From an uncultured Eubacteriales bacterium (lineage in GTDB: Bacteria; Bacillota; Clostridia; Christensenellales; Aristaeellaceae), in the NCBI GenBank assembly GCA_902764875.1, contig CACWXP010000001.1:124001-188000 (forward strand): 64,000 nt of DNA, read 5' to 3'. The number at the start of each line of letters is the position of its first letter. The first letter of the stretch is position 1. The translations under genes were made by a program, and so were the position numbers. Below are positions 27,503 to 36,232 of the stretch, piece by piece. The notes beneath the pieces were generated by a model. It saw nothing but the letters and a program-made list of their open reading frames with translations, was not told the DNA's origin and did no database searches.

Positions 27503-28888
27503 ATGGCATCTGCGGAATACAGGATTGAACACGACTCACTGGGCGAGGTGCGGGTTCCGGCGGACCGTTACTGGGGTGCCCAGACGGAACGGAGCCGCAA
27601 CAACTTTCCCATCGGAAGAGGCCGGGAAACCATGCCGGAGGAGATCATCCGGGCCTTTGGGATGCTGAAGGCGGCGGCCGCAAAGGCGAACCGGCAGTTG
27701 CGGCCGGAGCGGATGACGGAAGAAAAATGCGGGGCCATCTGCGCCGCGGCGGAAGAAGTGCGCTCGGGCAAGCTGGACGATCATTTTCCGCTGGTGGTGT
27801 GGCAGACGGGGAGCGGCACCCAGAGCAACATGAACGTGAACGAAGTGATCGCGAACCGCGGGAACGAGATCGCCGGCAGCGCGCTGCTGCATCCCAACGA
27901 CGACGTGAACATGAGCCAGTCGTCGAATGACACCTTCCCGACAGCGATGCATATCGCGGCGGCTTCCATTCTGGAGGAGCGGGTGCTTCCGGCGCTGCGG
28001 GAGCTGACGGAAACGCTGCGTGAATTGGAAAAGGAAAACGAGGGGATCCTCAAATGCGGCAGGACGCATCTGCAGGACGCTGTGCCGATCCGCTTTTCCC
28101 AGGAGATTTCCGGTTGGCGCGCCAGCCTGGAGCGGGACGCTGAACTGATCCTCGCGGCTGGGGAACCTCTGCGGGAACTGGCGCTGGGCGGGACCGCGGT
28201 GGGCACCGGACTGAACGCGCCGGCGGGCTTTGACCGCCTGAGCGCGGAGATCCTGGCGGAAAGCAGCGGGATTCCTTTCCGGACGGCGGAAAACAAATTC
28301 CACGCGCTGACTTCGCTGGACGAAATGGTGGCGGCCCACGGGGCGCTGAAGGCGCTGGCCTGCGACCTGATGAAGATTGCCAACGACATCCGCTGGCTGG
28401 CGGGGGGACCGCGTCTGGGCCTGGGAGAGATTACGATTCCGGCCAACGAACCGGGATCCTCCATTATGCCGGGGAAAGTGAATCCGACCCAGTGTGAACA
28501 GGTGACGATGGTCGCCGTGCAGGTGATCGGGAACGACACGGCGGTGGGCATGGCGTCCAGTCAGGGTAATTTCGAACTGAACGTCTTCCTGCCGGTATGC
28601 GCGTATAATTTCCTTCAGAGCGCGCGGCTGCTGGCGGAAAGCATGGCCTCCTTCAACGAACGGTGCGTGCGGGGGATCCGGGCCAACCGGGAGAAAATGG
28701 CATGGAACGTACACAACTCCCTGATGCTGGTGACGGCGCTGAATCCGGTGATCGGATATGAAAAGGCGGCGAAGACCGCCCAGAAAGCTTTCCGGGACGG
28801 AATCTCCCTGAAGGAAGCCTGCGTGGCGCTGGGTTTTTTGACTGAAGAAGCATTCGACGAGGCCTTCCATCCGGAAGAGATGGCATGA
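27503..28888 (+). CDS. fumC: Class II fumarate hydratase
   Basis: 461 residues from ATG 27503 with GAGGAGG upstream. The family start YRIEHDSLGEVRVPADRYWGAQTERS and the signature GSSIMPGKVNPTQCEQ are present, as is the active-site segment QSSNDTFPTAMHIAA. It interconverts fumarate and malate in the TCA cycle without an iron-sulfur cluster. Class II enzymes are less usual than the Fe-S type in strict anaerobes. It is followed 13 nt later by the AlaX-like gene, so both probably share a transcript. Confidence 0.95.
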   Translation: MASAEYRIEHDSLGEVRVPADRYWGAQTERSRNNFPIGRGRETMPEEIIRAFGMLKAAAAKANRQLRPERMTEEKCGAICAAAEEVRSGKLDDHFPLVVWQTGSGTQSNMNVNEVIANRGNEIAGSALLHPNDDVNMSQSSNDTFPTAMHIAAASILEERVLPALRELTETLRELEKENEGILKCGRTHLQDAVPIRFSQEISGWRASLERDAELILAAGEPLRELALGGTAVGTGLNAPAGFDRLSAEILAESSGIPFRTAENKFHALTSLDEMVAAHGALKALACDLMKIANDIRWLAGGPRLGLGEITIPANEPGSSIMPGKVNPTQCEQVTMVAVQVIGNDTAVGMASSQGNFELNVFLPVCAYNFLQSARLLAESMASFNERCVRGIRANREKMAWNVHNSLMLVTALNPVIGYEKAAKTAQKAFRDGISLKEACVALGFLTEEAFDEAFHPEEMA

Positions 28889-28901
28889 ACGGAGCGGAAA
28901 G

Positions 28902-30092
28902 ATGACAGAAAGACTATATTACGACGACGCTTACCTGTGGGAATTCGACGGGACGGTGACGGCGGTGCGGCCGGGAAAGAAGCAGGGCACCTGGGAGGTG
29001 GCCTTGGATCGCAGCGCCTTCTACCCCACCTCCGGCGGACAGCCGTTTGACACGGGAAAACTGGTGTTTCCCGGCGGTGAAGCCGGGGTTTCGGACGTGG
29101 AGGCGGACCGCGGGGGCGAAGTATGGCATACGGCGGATCGGGAGATAGCGATCGGCACGAAAGTACACGGCGTGATCGACGGGAAGCGGCGGACGGATCA
29201 CATGGAGCAGCACGGCGGGGAGCATATGCTGGCCGGGGCCGTCTGGGAAAAACTGCAGGGTATCACCATCGGGCTGCACCTGGGACTGGAGGATTCAACG
29301 ATCGACGTTTCACTGCCCGGGGAGCGGACGCACCTGACGGAAGAGGAAATCCGGATGCTGGAGGACACGGTAAACGAGCGGATCCGCCTGGACGCGCCGA
29401 TCCGGTGCTGGTTTCCGGATCCGGAGGAACTGGCGTCCCTGCCCCTGCGAAAGGCGCCGACGGTGCAGGAGCATGTGCGGATCGTTGCCATGGGGGACTT
29501 TGAAATGGTCGCCTGCGGCGGAACCCATCCGTCCTCCACGGGGCGGATCGGGATGCTGAAGGTTCTCTCCGTGATCCCGGCAAAGGGCAAGGCACGGATT
29601 TCCTTCGTCTGCGGCGGCAGGGCGGCGGCGGTATTTCAAAAATACATGCGCTGCGCCGACAAGGCCGGGGCGGCGCTGAGCTGCCCGGTGGAGAAACTGA
29701 GCCGCGCAGCGAGCGACCTGAAGAGCCGCCTGGCGGAAGCGGAGCGGAAGGCCTGCCGGTTTGAGACGAAGGACCTGCTGGAACTGTTCCGCAGGGAAGA
29801 ATCCGCCGAGGACCTGAAAGGCATTGCGCTTGCCGCCGTGGTGACGGAGGAGAAGGACGCCCGGTCGGTTGCGGCGGCGGTTTCCGATTATATCGCGGAG
29901 AAGGGGAAACTGCTGCTGCTCGCCTGTGGGGAGCGGCTGACATTTGCCAGAAGCGAAGACGTAAAGATTGACATGGCGGAACTGATCCGCCGGGTCGGAC
30001 GCGGGGGCGGCCGGCCGGAGCTGGCCAGCGGTGCGGGCATTCCGGAATGTGTGGGCGTGGCCAGGAAAATACTGATGACAGAAATGAAATAA
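28902..30092 (+). CDS. Alanyl-tRNA editing protein (AlaX-L type, with DHHA1 domain)
   Basis: 396 residues. The N-terminal beta-barrel (FYPTSGGQPFDTGKL) and editing site are clear: HMEQHGGEHML supplies H-x3-H and CGGTHPSSTGRIG supplies the metal-binding Cys and His, as in the AlaRS editing domain. The C-terminal part (about residues 230-396) includes VGRGGGRPELASGAG, typical of the DHHA1 domain that ends alanyl-tRNA synthetases. Such free-standing proteins hydrolyse mischarged Ser- or Gly-tRNA(Ala). Located 13 nt after fumC and followed 22 nt later by a small gene. Confidence 0.9.
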   Translation: MTERLYYDDAYLWEFDGTVTAVRPGKKQGTWEVALDRSAFYPTSGGQPFDTGKLVFPGGEAGVSDVEADRGGEVWHTADREIAIGTKVHGVIDGKRRTDHMEQHGGEHMLAGAVWEKLQGITIGLHLGLEDSTIDVSLPGERTHLTEEEIRMLEDTVNERIRLDAPIRCWFPDPEELASLPLRKAPTVQEHVRIVAMGDFEMVACGGTHPSSTGRIGMLKVLSVIPAKGKARISFVCGGRAAAVFQKYMRCADKAGAALSCPVEKLSRAASDLKSRLAEAERKACRFETKDLLELFRREESAEDLKGIALAAVVTEEKDARSVAAAVSDYIAEKGKLLLLACGERLTFARSEDVKIDMAELIRRVGRGGGRPELASGAGIPECVGVARKILMTEMK

Positions 30093-30114
30093 CAGGAAGG
30101 GGGAGCTGGCCTGA

Positions 30115-30351
30115 ATGGAAGAAGAACTGATCCGAATCCGCTGGCATGTGGACCGTACGCAGCAGCCCGCCGTGTATATGCTGATTTGCGAGGATCCGGC
30201 ACACGCGGACCTGCAGGTGAGCGTGACGGAGGAAGAGATGACGGAGCGGGTTGCGAAAGCCCGGCTGATGCAGGCCATGTATGAGCTGGGGGAATCGAAG
30301 GGCATCGGCCCATGGCAGCTGCGGTTCAAAATCAACGGAATTGAGGAATAG
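30115..30351 (+). CDS. Small acidic protein, unknown function
   Basis: 78 residues, start ATG 30115 preceded by GGAAGGGGGAGC. No signal peptide or membrane helix. The sequence (RIRWHVDRTQQPAVYMLICEDPAHADLQVSV) suggests a small alpha/beta fold. I do not recognise the family. It follows the AlaX-like gene by 22 nt and ends just before a bidirectional terminator, so it is the last gene of the fumC transcript. Confidence 0.6.
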   Translation: MEEELIRIRWHVDRTQQPAVYMLICEDPAHADLQVSVTEEEMTERVAKARLMQAMYELGESKGIGPWQLRFKINGIEE

Positions 30352-30393
30352 ACACAGAGAACGAGACACGGATCACGAGGATCAGAAGCATAA

Positions 30394-30427
30394 CGAAAAA
30401 CCGTCTCCCGCAGGAGACGGTTTTTCG
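30394..30427. terminator. Bidirectional intrinsic terminator
   Basis: Perfect 15-bp stem with A5 on one side and T5 on the other (arms CGAAAAACCGTCTCC and complement, loop CGCA). It serves the fumC transcript (+) and secG (-). Confidence 0.9.
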
Positions 30428-30441
30428 TTTCGGCGTTTTGA

Positions 30442-30669
30442 TTATTTCACAACCAGAAGCAGGATCGACAGCACAACAAAGAGGGCAGCAGCAATCTTGG
30501 TGCCCAGGGCCAGCTTGGCCTCGAAGGTTTTGCCCTTCGTCTTGCTGAAATAGCTGTCGCTGCGACCGGAGAGCGCGCCGATTCCGTCATCGTCCGAAGA
30601 CTGGAGCAGAACGGTGACAATCATAAACAGTGCCGTGATGATCAGCACAATGGAAATCGCAGTAGCCAT
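30442..30669 (-). CDS. secG: Preprotein translocase subunit SecG
   Basis: 75 residues with the SecG layout: helix 1 (ISIVLIITALFMIVTVLLQ) running straight into the conserved LLQSSDDDGIGALSG segment, a short basic loop and helix 2 (ALFVVLSILLLVV). SecG stimulates SecYEG-mediated export. It has a good ribosome binding site (AAGGAGG) and its own promoter. It is often paired with rnr/smpB, which are not here. Confidence 0.9.
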   Translation of the reverse strand: MATAISIVLIITALFMIVTVLLQSSDDDGIGALSGRSDSYFSKTKGKTFEAKLALGTKIAAALFVVLSILLLVVK

Positions 30670-30701
30670 AGAAACAAACCTCCTTACAAATCAGCCTATC
30701 A

Positions 30702-30730
30702 ATAGTAACACAGCAGGTTTCAAAAAGCAA
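30702..30730 (-). promoter_or_regulatory. Promoter of secG
   Basis: Minus strand TTGCTT (30725-30730), 17 nt, extended TGTTACTAT with hexamer 30702-30707. It overlaps the gntR terminator hairpin. Confidence 0.5.
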
Positions 30731-30740
30731 GCGCTTTTTG
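30721..30740 (-). terminator. Terminator hairpin of the GntR-family gene
   Basis: Perfect 8-bp stem CAAAAAGC / GCTTTTTG with a four-base loop, 3 nt after the stop codon at 30744. Confidence 0.65.
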
Positions 30741-30743
30741 CGG

Positions 30744-31430
30744 TTACAGATCCCGATTCTGTTTCCGGGCCGAGAGGGCGGCCAGACAGCATTCCTTGCT
30801 GCGCTCGATATGCTGTTTCATCAGGGTTTCAAAGGCCTTCAGATCCTTCTTTTCGACCAGATCCACCAGGCGGTGATGCTCCTCATGCGCGGCGTTCCGG
30901 CGGTTTTCCTGGCGGATGGCCATGGAGGAGAAGCGGCGGATATACTCGTCCTGTCCTTCGATGACGCGGAGAATCCGGTTTTTGCCGGAAATGGCGGTCA
31001 GGGTCGTGTGGAACTCGCGGGCCAGGGGGGAGATGGATTCGATATCGTCCTTATCCATCAGCTTGTCCATGACGGCCAGTTTTTCACGAAGGGAAGCAAT
31101 ATCCTCATGGGTGGCATTCTCAATAATATAAGGAAGCGTCAGCATTTCAAGGGAATTGCGGATCGTATAGATCTGATCCACATCCTCGGTGGTAAAGGCG
31201 TGCACAATGACGCCGCGGCGCATGACATATTCAACCAGACCGTCGCGCTCCAGCTTGCGCAGGGCCTCGCGCAGAGGCGTTCTGGAGATGTGCAGACGCT
31301 CGGCATATTCAGTTTCAACAATCCGCTCTCCGGCAGGGATTTCCCCTGTGATGATGGCTTTTTTCAGGACATCGTACGCGATTTCGCGAATCGGACGGCT
31401 TTCCATCATCGGCTGGAAAGTGAAAGACAT
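30744..31430 (-). CDS. GntR-family transcriptional regulator, FadR/FCD type
   Basis: 228 residues. The N-terminal winged helix reads VLKKAIITGEIPAGERIVE...LHISRTPLREALRKLERDGLVE, the GntR signature. The C-terminal helical FCD domain (from about residue 80) carries the metal-binding histidines in EFHTTL, EHHRLVD and KQHIERS. These regulators bind organic acids or sugar acids as effectors and usually repress nearby catabolic genes; here the ligand and targets are not evident. An inverted repeat just after its own promoter suggests autoregulation. ATG 31430 has GGAGG 8 nt upstream. Confidence 0.92.
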   Translation of the reverse strand: MSFTFQPMMESRPIREIAYDVLKKAIITGEIPAGERIVETEYAERLHISRTPLREALRKLERDGLVEYVMRRGVIVHAFTTEDVDQIYTIRNSLEMLTLPYIIENATHEDIASLREKLAVMDKLMDKDDIESISPLAREFHTTLTAISGKNRILRVIEGQDEYIRRFSSMAIRQENRRNAAHEEHHRLVDLVEKKDLKAFETLMKQHIERSKECCLAALSARKQNRDL

Positions 31431-31448
31431 AGAATGACCTCCTCCATC

Positions 31449-31468
31449 GTGCAGTTTTTTTTCTGCAC
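31449..31468. promoter_or_regulatory. Inverted-repeat operator candidate for the GntR regulator
   Basis: Perfect arms GTGCAG and CTGCAC around eight T. It lies about 10 nt downstream of the gntR -10 element, a position where a bound repressor would block initiation. Confidence 0.5.
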
Positions 31469-31477
31469 TTTGGATAA

Positions 31478-31506
31478 TTAATACAACAAAAAAACAAAAA
31501 TGTCAA
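31478..31506 (-). promoter_or_regulatory. Strong SigA promoter of the GntR gene
   Basis: Minus strand perfect TTGACA (31501-31506), 17-nt T-rich spacer, TATTAA (31478-31483). Confidence 0.7.
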
Positions 31507-31609
31507 TACATCCGGACAGGAGCGGGCAGGGGGAAAGGGTTTTCAAAACCACGAATTGCGAGTATGCTTTTCTTTGAAAAACAAAGACAGCGCAGCACGG
31601 AGGGAAGTT

Positions 31610-33103
31610 ATGCAGGACGTATTGTCGGTCGGAGAAATGCGGATGAGCGACGCGATTACCATCTCATCCTTTATACCCGGGATGGAGCTGATGCGCCGGG
31701 CGGGCGAGGGCATCTTCCGCGCGGCGGAATGGAAGCCCCCGGTGGCTGTGGTCTGCGGAACGGGGAACAACGCGGGAGACGGGTACGTGGCGGCCATGAT
31801 GATGCAGGAGGCGGGCATTTCATGCGAGCTCCTGCTGCAGGAGGAAAAGTTCACGCCGGACGGAAAATTCTGGTTCGGGTGTTGCGAGGCGAAGCAAATT
31901 CCCGTGCGGATGTGGGCGGATACGGTGTCGCTGGAAGGCTTCGGATCCGTGCTGGACTGCATCTTCGGCACAGGCTTTCACGGAAAGGCCGAAGGGGAAG
32001 CTGCCCGGATGATCCGGATGATCAACGGCAGCGGGGCCTATGTAGTCAGCGCGGACATCAACAGCGGTTTGAACGGCGACAGCGGCATGGCGGAGGAAGC
32101 GGTGCGGAGCGACCTGACCGTGTGCGTCGGCAGCTGGCAGCCGGGCCACTTCCTGAACATGGCCGGAGACCTGATCGGGGACAAGGTGTGCGTCGACATC
32201 GGGATCACGCCCCGCGGACGGGGCATGAAACTGTTCGAGGCGGAGGACGTTTCGGAACTGTTTCCGCCCCGGAAGCATTTCAGCCACAAAGGGGATTTTG
32301 GGACGGCGGCTCTGATCGGCGGATCGCTGCGGTATTCCGGCGCGATCCGGCTGGCGGCGCTGGCGAACGCGGGGATGCGCGCCGGGGCCGGAATTGTGCG
32401 GCTCTGTGCACCGCGGAGCCTGTGCGAGAAGATGGTGCCGGAGATCCTGGAAGCGACGATGTTCCCGCTGGAAGAGGCAGACGGTCAGATCGTTTTCAGG
32501 GAAGAAACCTTCGGAGAAGCGCTGCGGGGGACCCGGAGCGCGGCCTTCGGCATGGGCGCGGGAAACACCGAGGAGACCGCAAAGGCGGTGGCATATCTGC
32601 TTCAGGCATACGAAGGCAGTCTGATTCTGGACGCGGACGGCCTGAACGCGCTGGCCGGGATGAATTGTGAAGGCCTGGCGGAGGCCAGGGGCAACGTGAT
32701 TCTGACGCCGCACCCAGGTGAGTTCTCCAGACTGAGCGGAAAGAGCATTGAAAAGATCCGGAACAATCCGATTCCCCTTGCGGAAGAGTTTGCGCGGAAT
32801 CACCGCGTGACGGTGCTGCTGAAGGGACCGGCTACCATTGTGACCGACGGAACGCAGACTTTCCTGACCGACCGCGGGGCGCCGGGCATGGCGAGCGGCG
32901 GCAGCGGGGACGTGCTGAGCGGCGTGCTGGCCGCGGTGTGCGCCGCGCATCCGGCCGAAAATGTGAAAGCGGCCGCCGCGGCGGCCTGGATCAACGGCCG
33001 GGCCGGGGAAATCGCGCAGGCGAAAAACAGGGACGTCAGCATGACGGCCGGGGATACGGCCGGGGCCGTTCCGGAGGTTTTCCGGGAACTGCGCGGGCTT
33101 TGA
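31610..33103 (+). CDS. Bifunctional NAD(P)HX epimerase / dehydratase
   Basis: 497 residues from ATG 31610 (CGGAGGGA 5-6 nt upstream). The N-terminal YjeF/NnrE epimerase domain shows VVCGTGNNAGDGYVAA. The C-terminal ribokinase-fold NnrD domain shows KHFSHKGDFGTAALIGGSLRYSGA, LTPHPGEFSRL and GMASGGSGDVLSGVLAAVC. Together they repair hydrated NADH/NADPH, the dehydratase using ADP or ATP. Fusion of the two is the common bacterial arrangement. Divergent from the GntR regulator. Whether the regulator also affects it is unknown. Confidence 0.93.
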   Translation: MQDVLSVGEMRMSDAITISSFIPGMELMRRAGEGIFRAAEWKPPVAVVCGTGNNAGDGYVAAMMMQEAGISCELLLQEEKFTPDGKFWFGCCEAKQIPVRMWADTVSLEGFGSVLDCIFGTGFHGKAEGEAARMIRMINGSGAYVVSADINSGLNGDSGMAEEAVRSDLTVCVGSWQPGHFLNMAGDLIGDKVCVDIGITPRGRGMKLFEAEDVSELFPPRKHFSHKGDFGTAALIGGSLRYSGAIRLAALANAGMRAGAGIVRLCAPRSLCEKMVPEILEATMFPLEEADGQIVFREETFGEALRGTRSAAFGMGAGNTEETAKAVAYLLQAYEGSLILDADGLNALAGMNCEGLAEARGNVILTPHPGEFSRLSGKSIEKIRNNPIPLAEEFARNHRVTVLLKGPATIVTDGTQTFLTDRGAPGMASGGSGDVLSGVLAAVCAAHPAENVKAAAAAAWINGRAGEIAQAKNRDVSMTAGDTAGAVPEVFRELRGL

Positions 33104-33110
33104 TGTGCGG

Positions 33111-33320
33111 TCAGCCTTCCAGCTGTTCCGTGACTTCCTCCATCAGATCCTCAATTTCTTCGAGGTCGTCTAGCCAGGCGTCATATTCTTCGCTTTCCTC
33201 GTCATCCGGTTCCTGGGATTCCACTTCGGCGTAGAGTTCTTCCAGATCGGCATGGAGGGCGCGAAGCTTGTCGGGCGACAGGGAGGACAGGGGCGGAAGA
33301 TTTGTCAGATCAAAGGTCAT
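33111..33320 (-). CDS. Small very acidic protein, unknown function
   Basis: 69 residues, about one third Asp/Glu (QEPDDEESEEYDAWLDDLEEIEDLMEEV), probably a helical or coiled-coil structure. No family recognised. A reasonable ribosome binding site (AGAGGTG) precedes the ATG. It lies 36 nt downstream of the mnmM gene on the same strand, so the two may be co-transcribed, and is convergent with nnrE/D. Confidence 0.6.
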   Translation of the reverse strand: MTFDLTNLPPLSSLSPDKLRALHADLEELYAEVESQEPDDEESEEYDAWLDDLEEIEDLMEEVTEQLEG

Positions 33321-33356
33321 GCGAAATCACCTCTATATTTTTATGCGAAAATGTTG

Positions 33357-33950
33357 TCAGGTTGATGGCTTCTGCGAATACGAGCGCAGTTTCTGGATAA
33401 CAAAGCATTCCGGCGCGCCGGGGCCAGCGTTCAGGAACGTCTGGCGGAGCACGTTGTATGCCCGGTTGGAAAGGGAGGAGAGAAGTTGGATGAGCATTTC
33501 CAGCTCCTTTTCGCCTTCGGGATGGCCCGGGTAGGCGCAGATCGTGACGATACCGCCGGGCTTCAGAAGCTCCAGAGCGGCGAGCACGGCCTGACGGGTG
33601 GAAGCAGTGCGCGTTGTGACGGTGTGATCGCCGCCGGGAAGCCAGCCCAAATTGAAAACCGCTGCCGCGATACCGGCGGGAACGGATCCGGCCAGTTCGG
33701 CATGGCTTTGGCAAAACAGGGTTACCCGATCCGCCGCGTGGTGCGCTTCCAGCAGGGCACGGGTGGATTCCAGGGCGCTTTCCTGGATATCGAAGGCGCA
33801 GACATGGCCTTCGGGGCCGACCTGTTCCGCCAGGAACAGGGTGTCATGGCCGTTTCCCATGGTGGCATCCACCACCGTGTCACCGGCGTTCACGGCCTGC
33901 AGCAGGGCGTCCCGGGCCAGATACCGGGCTGATTTCAATTCGTAGGGCAT
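33357..33950 (-). CDS. mnmM: tRNA methyltransferase of the MnmM (YtqB) family
   Basis: 197 residues from ATG 33950 (AAGGAGCG upstream; the frame continues further 5' but without family similarity). The SAM-binding loop VVDATMGNGHDTLFLAEQVG, the following AFDIQES, and the NLGWLPGGDHTVTT motif match YtqB/MnmM, which methylates the 5-aminomethyl group of wobble uridine in tRNA in Gram-positive bacteria. The motif AYPGHPEGEKE is also family-typical. Rossmann-fold class I methyltransferase. Monocistronic or with the acidic protein downstream. Confidence 0.85.
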   Translation of the reverse strand: MPYELKSARYLARDALLQAVNAGDTVVDATMGNGHDTLFLAEQVGPEGHVCAFDIQESALESTRALLEAHHAADRVTLFCQSHAELAGSVPAGIAAAVFNLGWLPGGDHTVTTRTASTRQAVLAALELLKPGGIVTICAYPGHPEGEKELEMLIQLLSSLSNRAYNVLRQTFLNAGPGAPECFVIQKLRSYSQKPST

Positions 33951-34065
33951 TGGGGTTCGCTCCTTCAGAAGCTTTGTATGGATCGGCTTTCGGCCAGTAT
34001 ACACCTTTGTTCTGAAATTTGGCAACATGGATGGGCGGCAGCGGGAACGGAAAAAAACGGAGTGT

Positions 34066-34093
34066 TTGCATAAATAGGAATTCCTGTTAAAAT
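34066..34093 (+). promoter_or_regulatory. Extended -10 promoter of glgA, with palindrome
   Basis: TTGCAT (34066-34071), 16 nt, TGTTAAAAT (hexamer 34088-34093). The spacer contains the palindrome AGGAATTCCT (34076-34085), and ATAGGAAT recurs at 34092-34099, a possible operator. Confidence 0.5.
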
Positions 34094-34169
34094 AGGAATG
34101 TCTTCAGAATCTGTAACAGAAAAAAGGCGGCGGCTATCAGCGCGCCGCGGAGCCGGAGGGTGAATCAAA

Positions 34170-35972
34170 ATGAAAATATGGTATGTGACCAGCGAATGCG
34201 CGCCTTTCAGCAAGAGTGGCGGACTGGCGGACGTGGCTTTCAGCCTGCCGCCGGTGCTGAAACAGCTCGGGGACGATGTGGAGATCGTCACTCCTTTGTA
34301 TTCCTGCGTTCAGGAACGGTTCGGGCATGATCTGACCCTGCGGGGAAGCTGGCCCATCCGTCTGCGGGATCAGGTGATGAACGTGGACGTTTACCGCGGG
34401 GAGCGCGCCGGCGTACCGGTGTGGTTCATCAGCCAGCCGGAACTTTTCCTGAGGGGCGGAAAGCAGCTTTACGGCCACGGGGATGACAACTGGCGGTTTG
34501 CGGTTTTCTCCAGAGCGGTGGTGGATCTGCTGGGGGAGATCAGCCCTATGCCGGATATTCTGCACTGCAACGACTGGGAAACGGCGCCGGTGATTCTGTA
34601 TCTGAAGGATCGTCAGTGGGCGGATGAACGCTTCTCGGGCATCCGTACGGTTTTCACGATCCACAACATCGCCTATCAGGGACAGTATGCCCGCGAAAAG
34701 ATGTACACGGTGTTCGATCTGGACGACGGCTGGTACGGCCGGGCGCTGGAATACGGCTTTGAGGGCCGGCAGGATATCAATCTGATGAAGGGCGCCATGA
34801 TGATGGCGGACGCGGTGACCACCGTGTCGCCCACCTATGCCCGGGAACTGCATCACCACGAGTTCGGCCAGGGGCTGGAAGCCGTGATCGACTATGTGGA
34901 CAACCGCCTGTACGGGATTCTGAACGGGATTGACGAAGCAGCTTACGATCCGGCTACGGACACCCGGATTCCCGCGCACTTCAGCCCGGAGGACCTTTCC
35001 GGGAAAAAGGCGTGCAAGACGAAACTGCAGGCGGATTTCGGCCTGGTGGCCGAACCGGAATGGCCGCTGGTGGCTGTGGTGGCGAGACTGGTGGAACAGA
35101 AAGGGCTGGATCTGATCCGGGACGTGCTGCCGGGGCTGATGGATCTGGGCGTGCAGGTGGTGGTTTTCGGGCAGGGCGATGCCCGGTATGAGGAATACTT
35201 TGCCTGGGCTTCCCAGCGGTGGAAGGGGCAGATGGGATTTTCGTCCGATTACACCGAAGAGATGGCCAGCGAGGTTTTTGCGGGAGCGGATTTCTATCTG
35301 ATGCCCTCCCGGTTTGAGCCCTGCGGTCTGAGCCAGATGATGGCCATGCGCTACGGCACGGTGCCCATCGTGCGGGAAACCGGCGGCCTGAGGGACTCCG
35401 TGCGCCCTTACAGCAGTTTTGACGGCGTGGGAGAGGGATTCGGTTTTACGGTGTATGCGGCGAAGGATCTGTATCTGGCTGTGCTGGAGGCGGTGAAACT
35501 CTATTTCAGCGATCCGGAAACCTTTGATACGCTGCGGCGCCGCTGCATGATGAAGGATTTCAGCTGGGAGCGCAGCGCGAAGCAGTATCAGCGGATGTAT
35601 CAGGAAGTGAGCATGTCCGCGCATATCGGCGGGATGAGCTATCAGGAAGCGTTTGAACAGATCCGGGCGCTTTTCGGGGAGATCGACCGGAAAAGCCGGG
35701 AGAACCATCCGGAACGCTATGTGCCCGGGTTCCGGCGGGTGATCGAGGTGGAACTGGTGGGCGAGGGCGCCGGCTGGCTGTATGTGGAGACCACGGACCA
35801 GGGATACCGGGTGGAACCCTGGAGCTATCACGACGCGGATGTGCATTTGAAGTGCAGTTTCCGCAATCTGATGAAACTGATGAACGGCGAAACCACCGCG
35901 AAGGAACTGTACATGAAGGGAAGACTGAAAATCACCGGCAACCTGGCCAAAGGTTTTGTGGATTTGCTTTGA
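34170..35972 (+). CDS. glgA: Glycogen synthase GlgA with C-terminal SCP2-like domain
   Basis: 600 residues, about 120 longer than typical GlgA. The GT5 catalytic part (residues 1-480) includes the ADP-glucose-binding KSGGL loop (FSKSGGLADV), HCNDWETAPV, NIAYQGQ and FEPCGLSQMMAMRYGT with GGL near residue 410. After a linker, residues about 490-600 (RRVIEVELVGEGAGWLYVET...LMNGETTAKELYMKGRLKITGN) look like an SCP2 sterol-carrier fold: the 'GRLKITGNLAKG' ending is typical. No other glg genes are adjacent. It elongates alpha-1,4-glucan from ADP-glucose. The role of the added domain is unknown. Confidence 0.92.
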   Translation: MKIWYVTSECAPFSKSGGLADVAFSLPPVLKQLGDDVEIVTPLYSCVQERFGHDLTLRGSWPIRLRDQVMNVDVYRGERAGVPVWFISQPELFLRGGKQLYGHGDDNWRFAVFSRAVVDLLGEISPMPDILHCNDWETAPVILYLKDRQWADERFSGIRTVFTIHNIAYQGQYAREKMYTVFDLDDGWYGRALEYGFEGRQDINLMKGAMMMADAVTTVSPTYARELHHHEFGQGLEAVIDYVDNRLYGILNGIDEAAYDPATDTRIPAHFSPEDLSGKKACKTKLQADFGLVAEPEWPLVAVVARLVEQKGLDLIRDVLPGLMDLGVQVVVFGQGDARYEEYFAWASQRWKGQMGFSSDYTEEMASEVFAGADFYLMPSRFEPCGLSQMMAMRYGTVPIVRETGGLRDSVRPYSSFDGVGEGFGFTVYAAKDLYLAVLEAVKLYFSDPETFDTLRRRCMMKDFSWERSAKQYQRMYQEVSMSAHIGGMSYQEAFEQIRALFGEIDRKSRENHPERYVPGFRRVIEVELVGEGAGWLYVETTDQGYRVEPWSYHDADVHLKCSFRNLMKLMNGETTAKELYMKGRLKITGNLAKGFVDLL

Positions 35973-35990
35973 TATCCGGAATGATGCCAT

Positions 35991-36011
35991 TGCTCCTTCG
36001 GGAGCATTTTT
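35991..36011 (+). terminator. Terminator of glgA
   Basis: Stem TGCTCC / GGAGCA capped by a UUCG tetraloop and followed by five T; 19 nt after the stop codon. Confidence 0.85.
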
Positions 36012-36100
36012 GGGATGCAAAACGGAAGCAGGCTTCGGAAGAAGATCGAATGATATGAAAATAAACGCAGGGAGTGGAAACAATGGTTCCTGTCGTTTCG

Positions 36101-36138
36101 AGTGTTAGAGTGCCAGAGTGCCAGAGTGACAGAGTGGG
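36101..36138 (+). repeat. Octamer tandem repeat
   Basis: About 4.5 copies of AGTGNNAG (agtgttag, agtgccag twice, agtgacag, then agtggg) in the spacer downstream of glgA. Confidence 0.8.
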
Positions 36139-36207
36139 ATTGACTTCGCGTCCCTCTCTGCTTCCGAAATGCTGAATCCCGCCGCGTTCACGGCTGAAAA
36201 ACATCAC

Positions 36208-36232
36208 AAAAAAGCCCCCCGAAGGAGCTTTT
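36208..36232 (-). terminator. Terminator of the SH3 gene
   Basis: On the minus strand a stem AAAAGCTCC / GGGGGCTTTT with a UUCG loop and six T; about 125 nt after the stop at 36360. Confidence 0.6.

Noticed and set aside
36101-36138. CRISPR-like short repeats
   Set aside because: The units are only 8 bp and contiguous, with no spacers and no cas genes.
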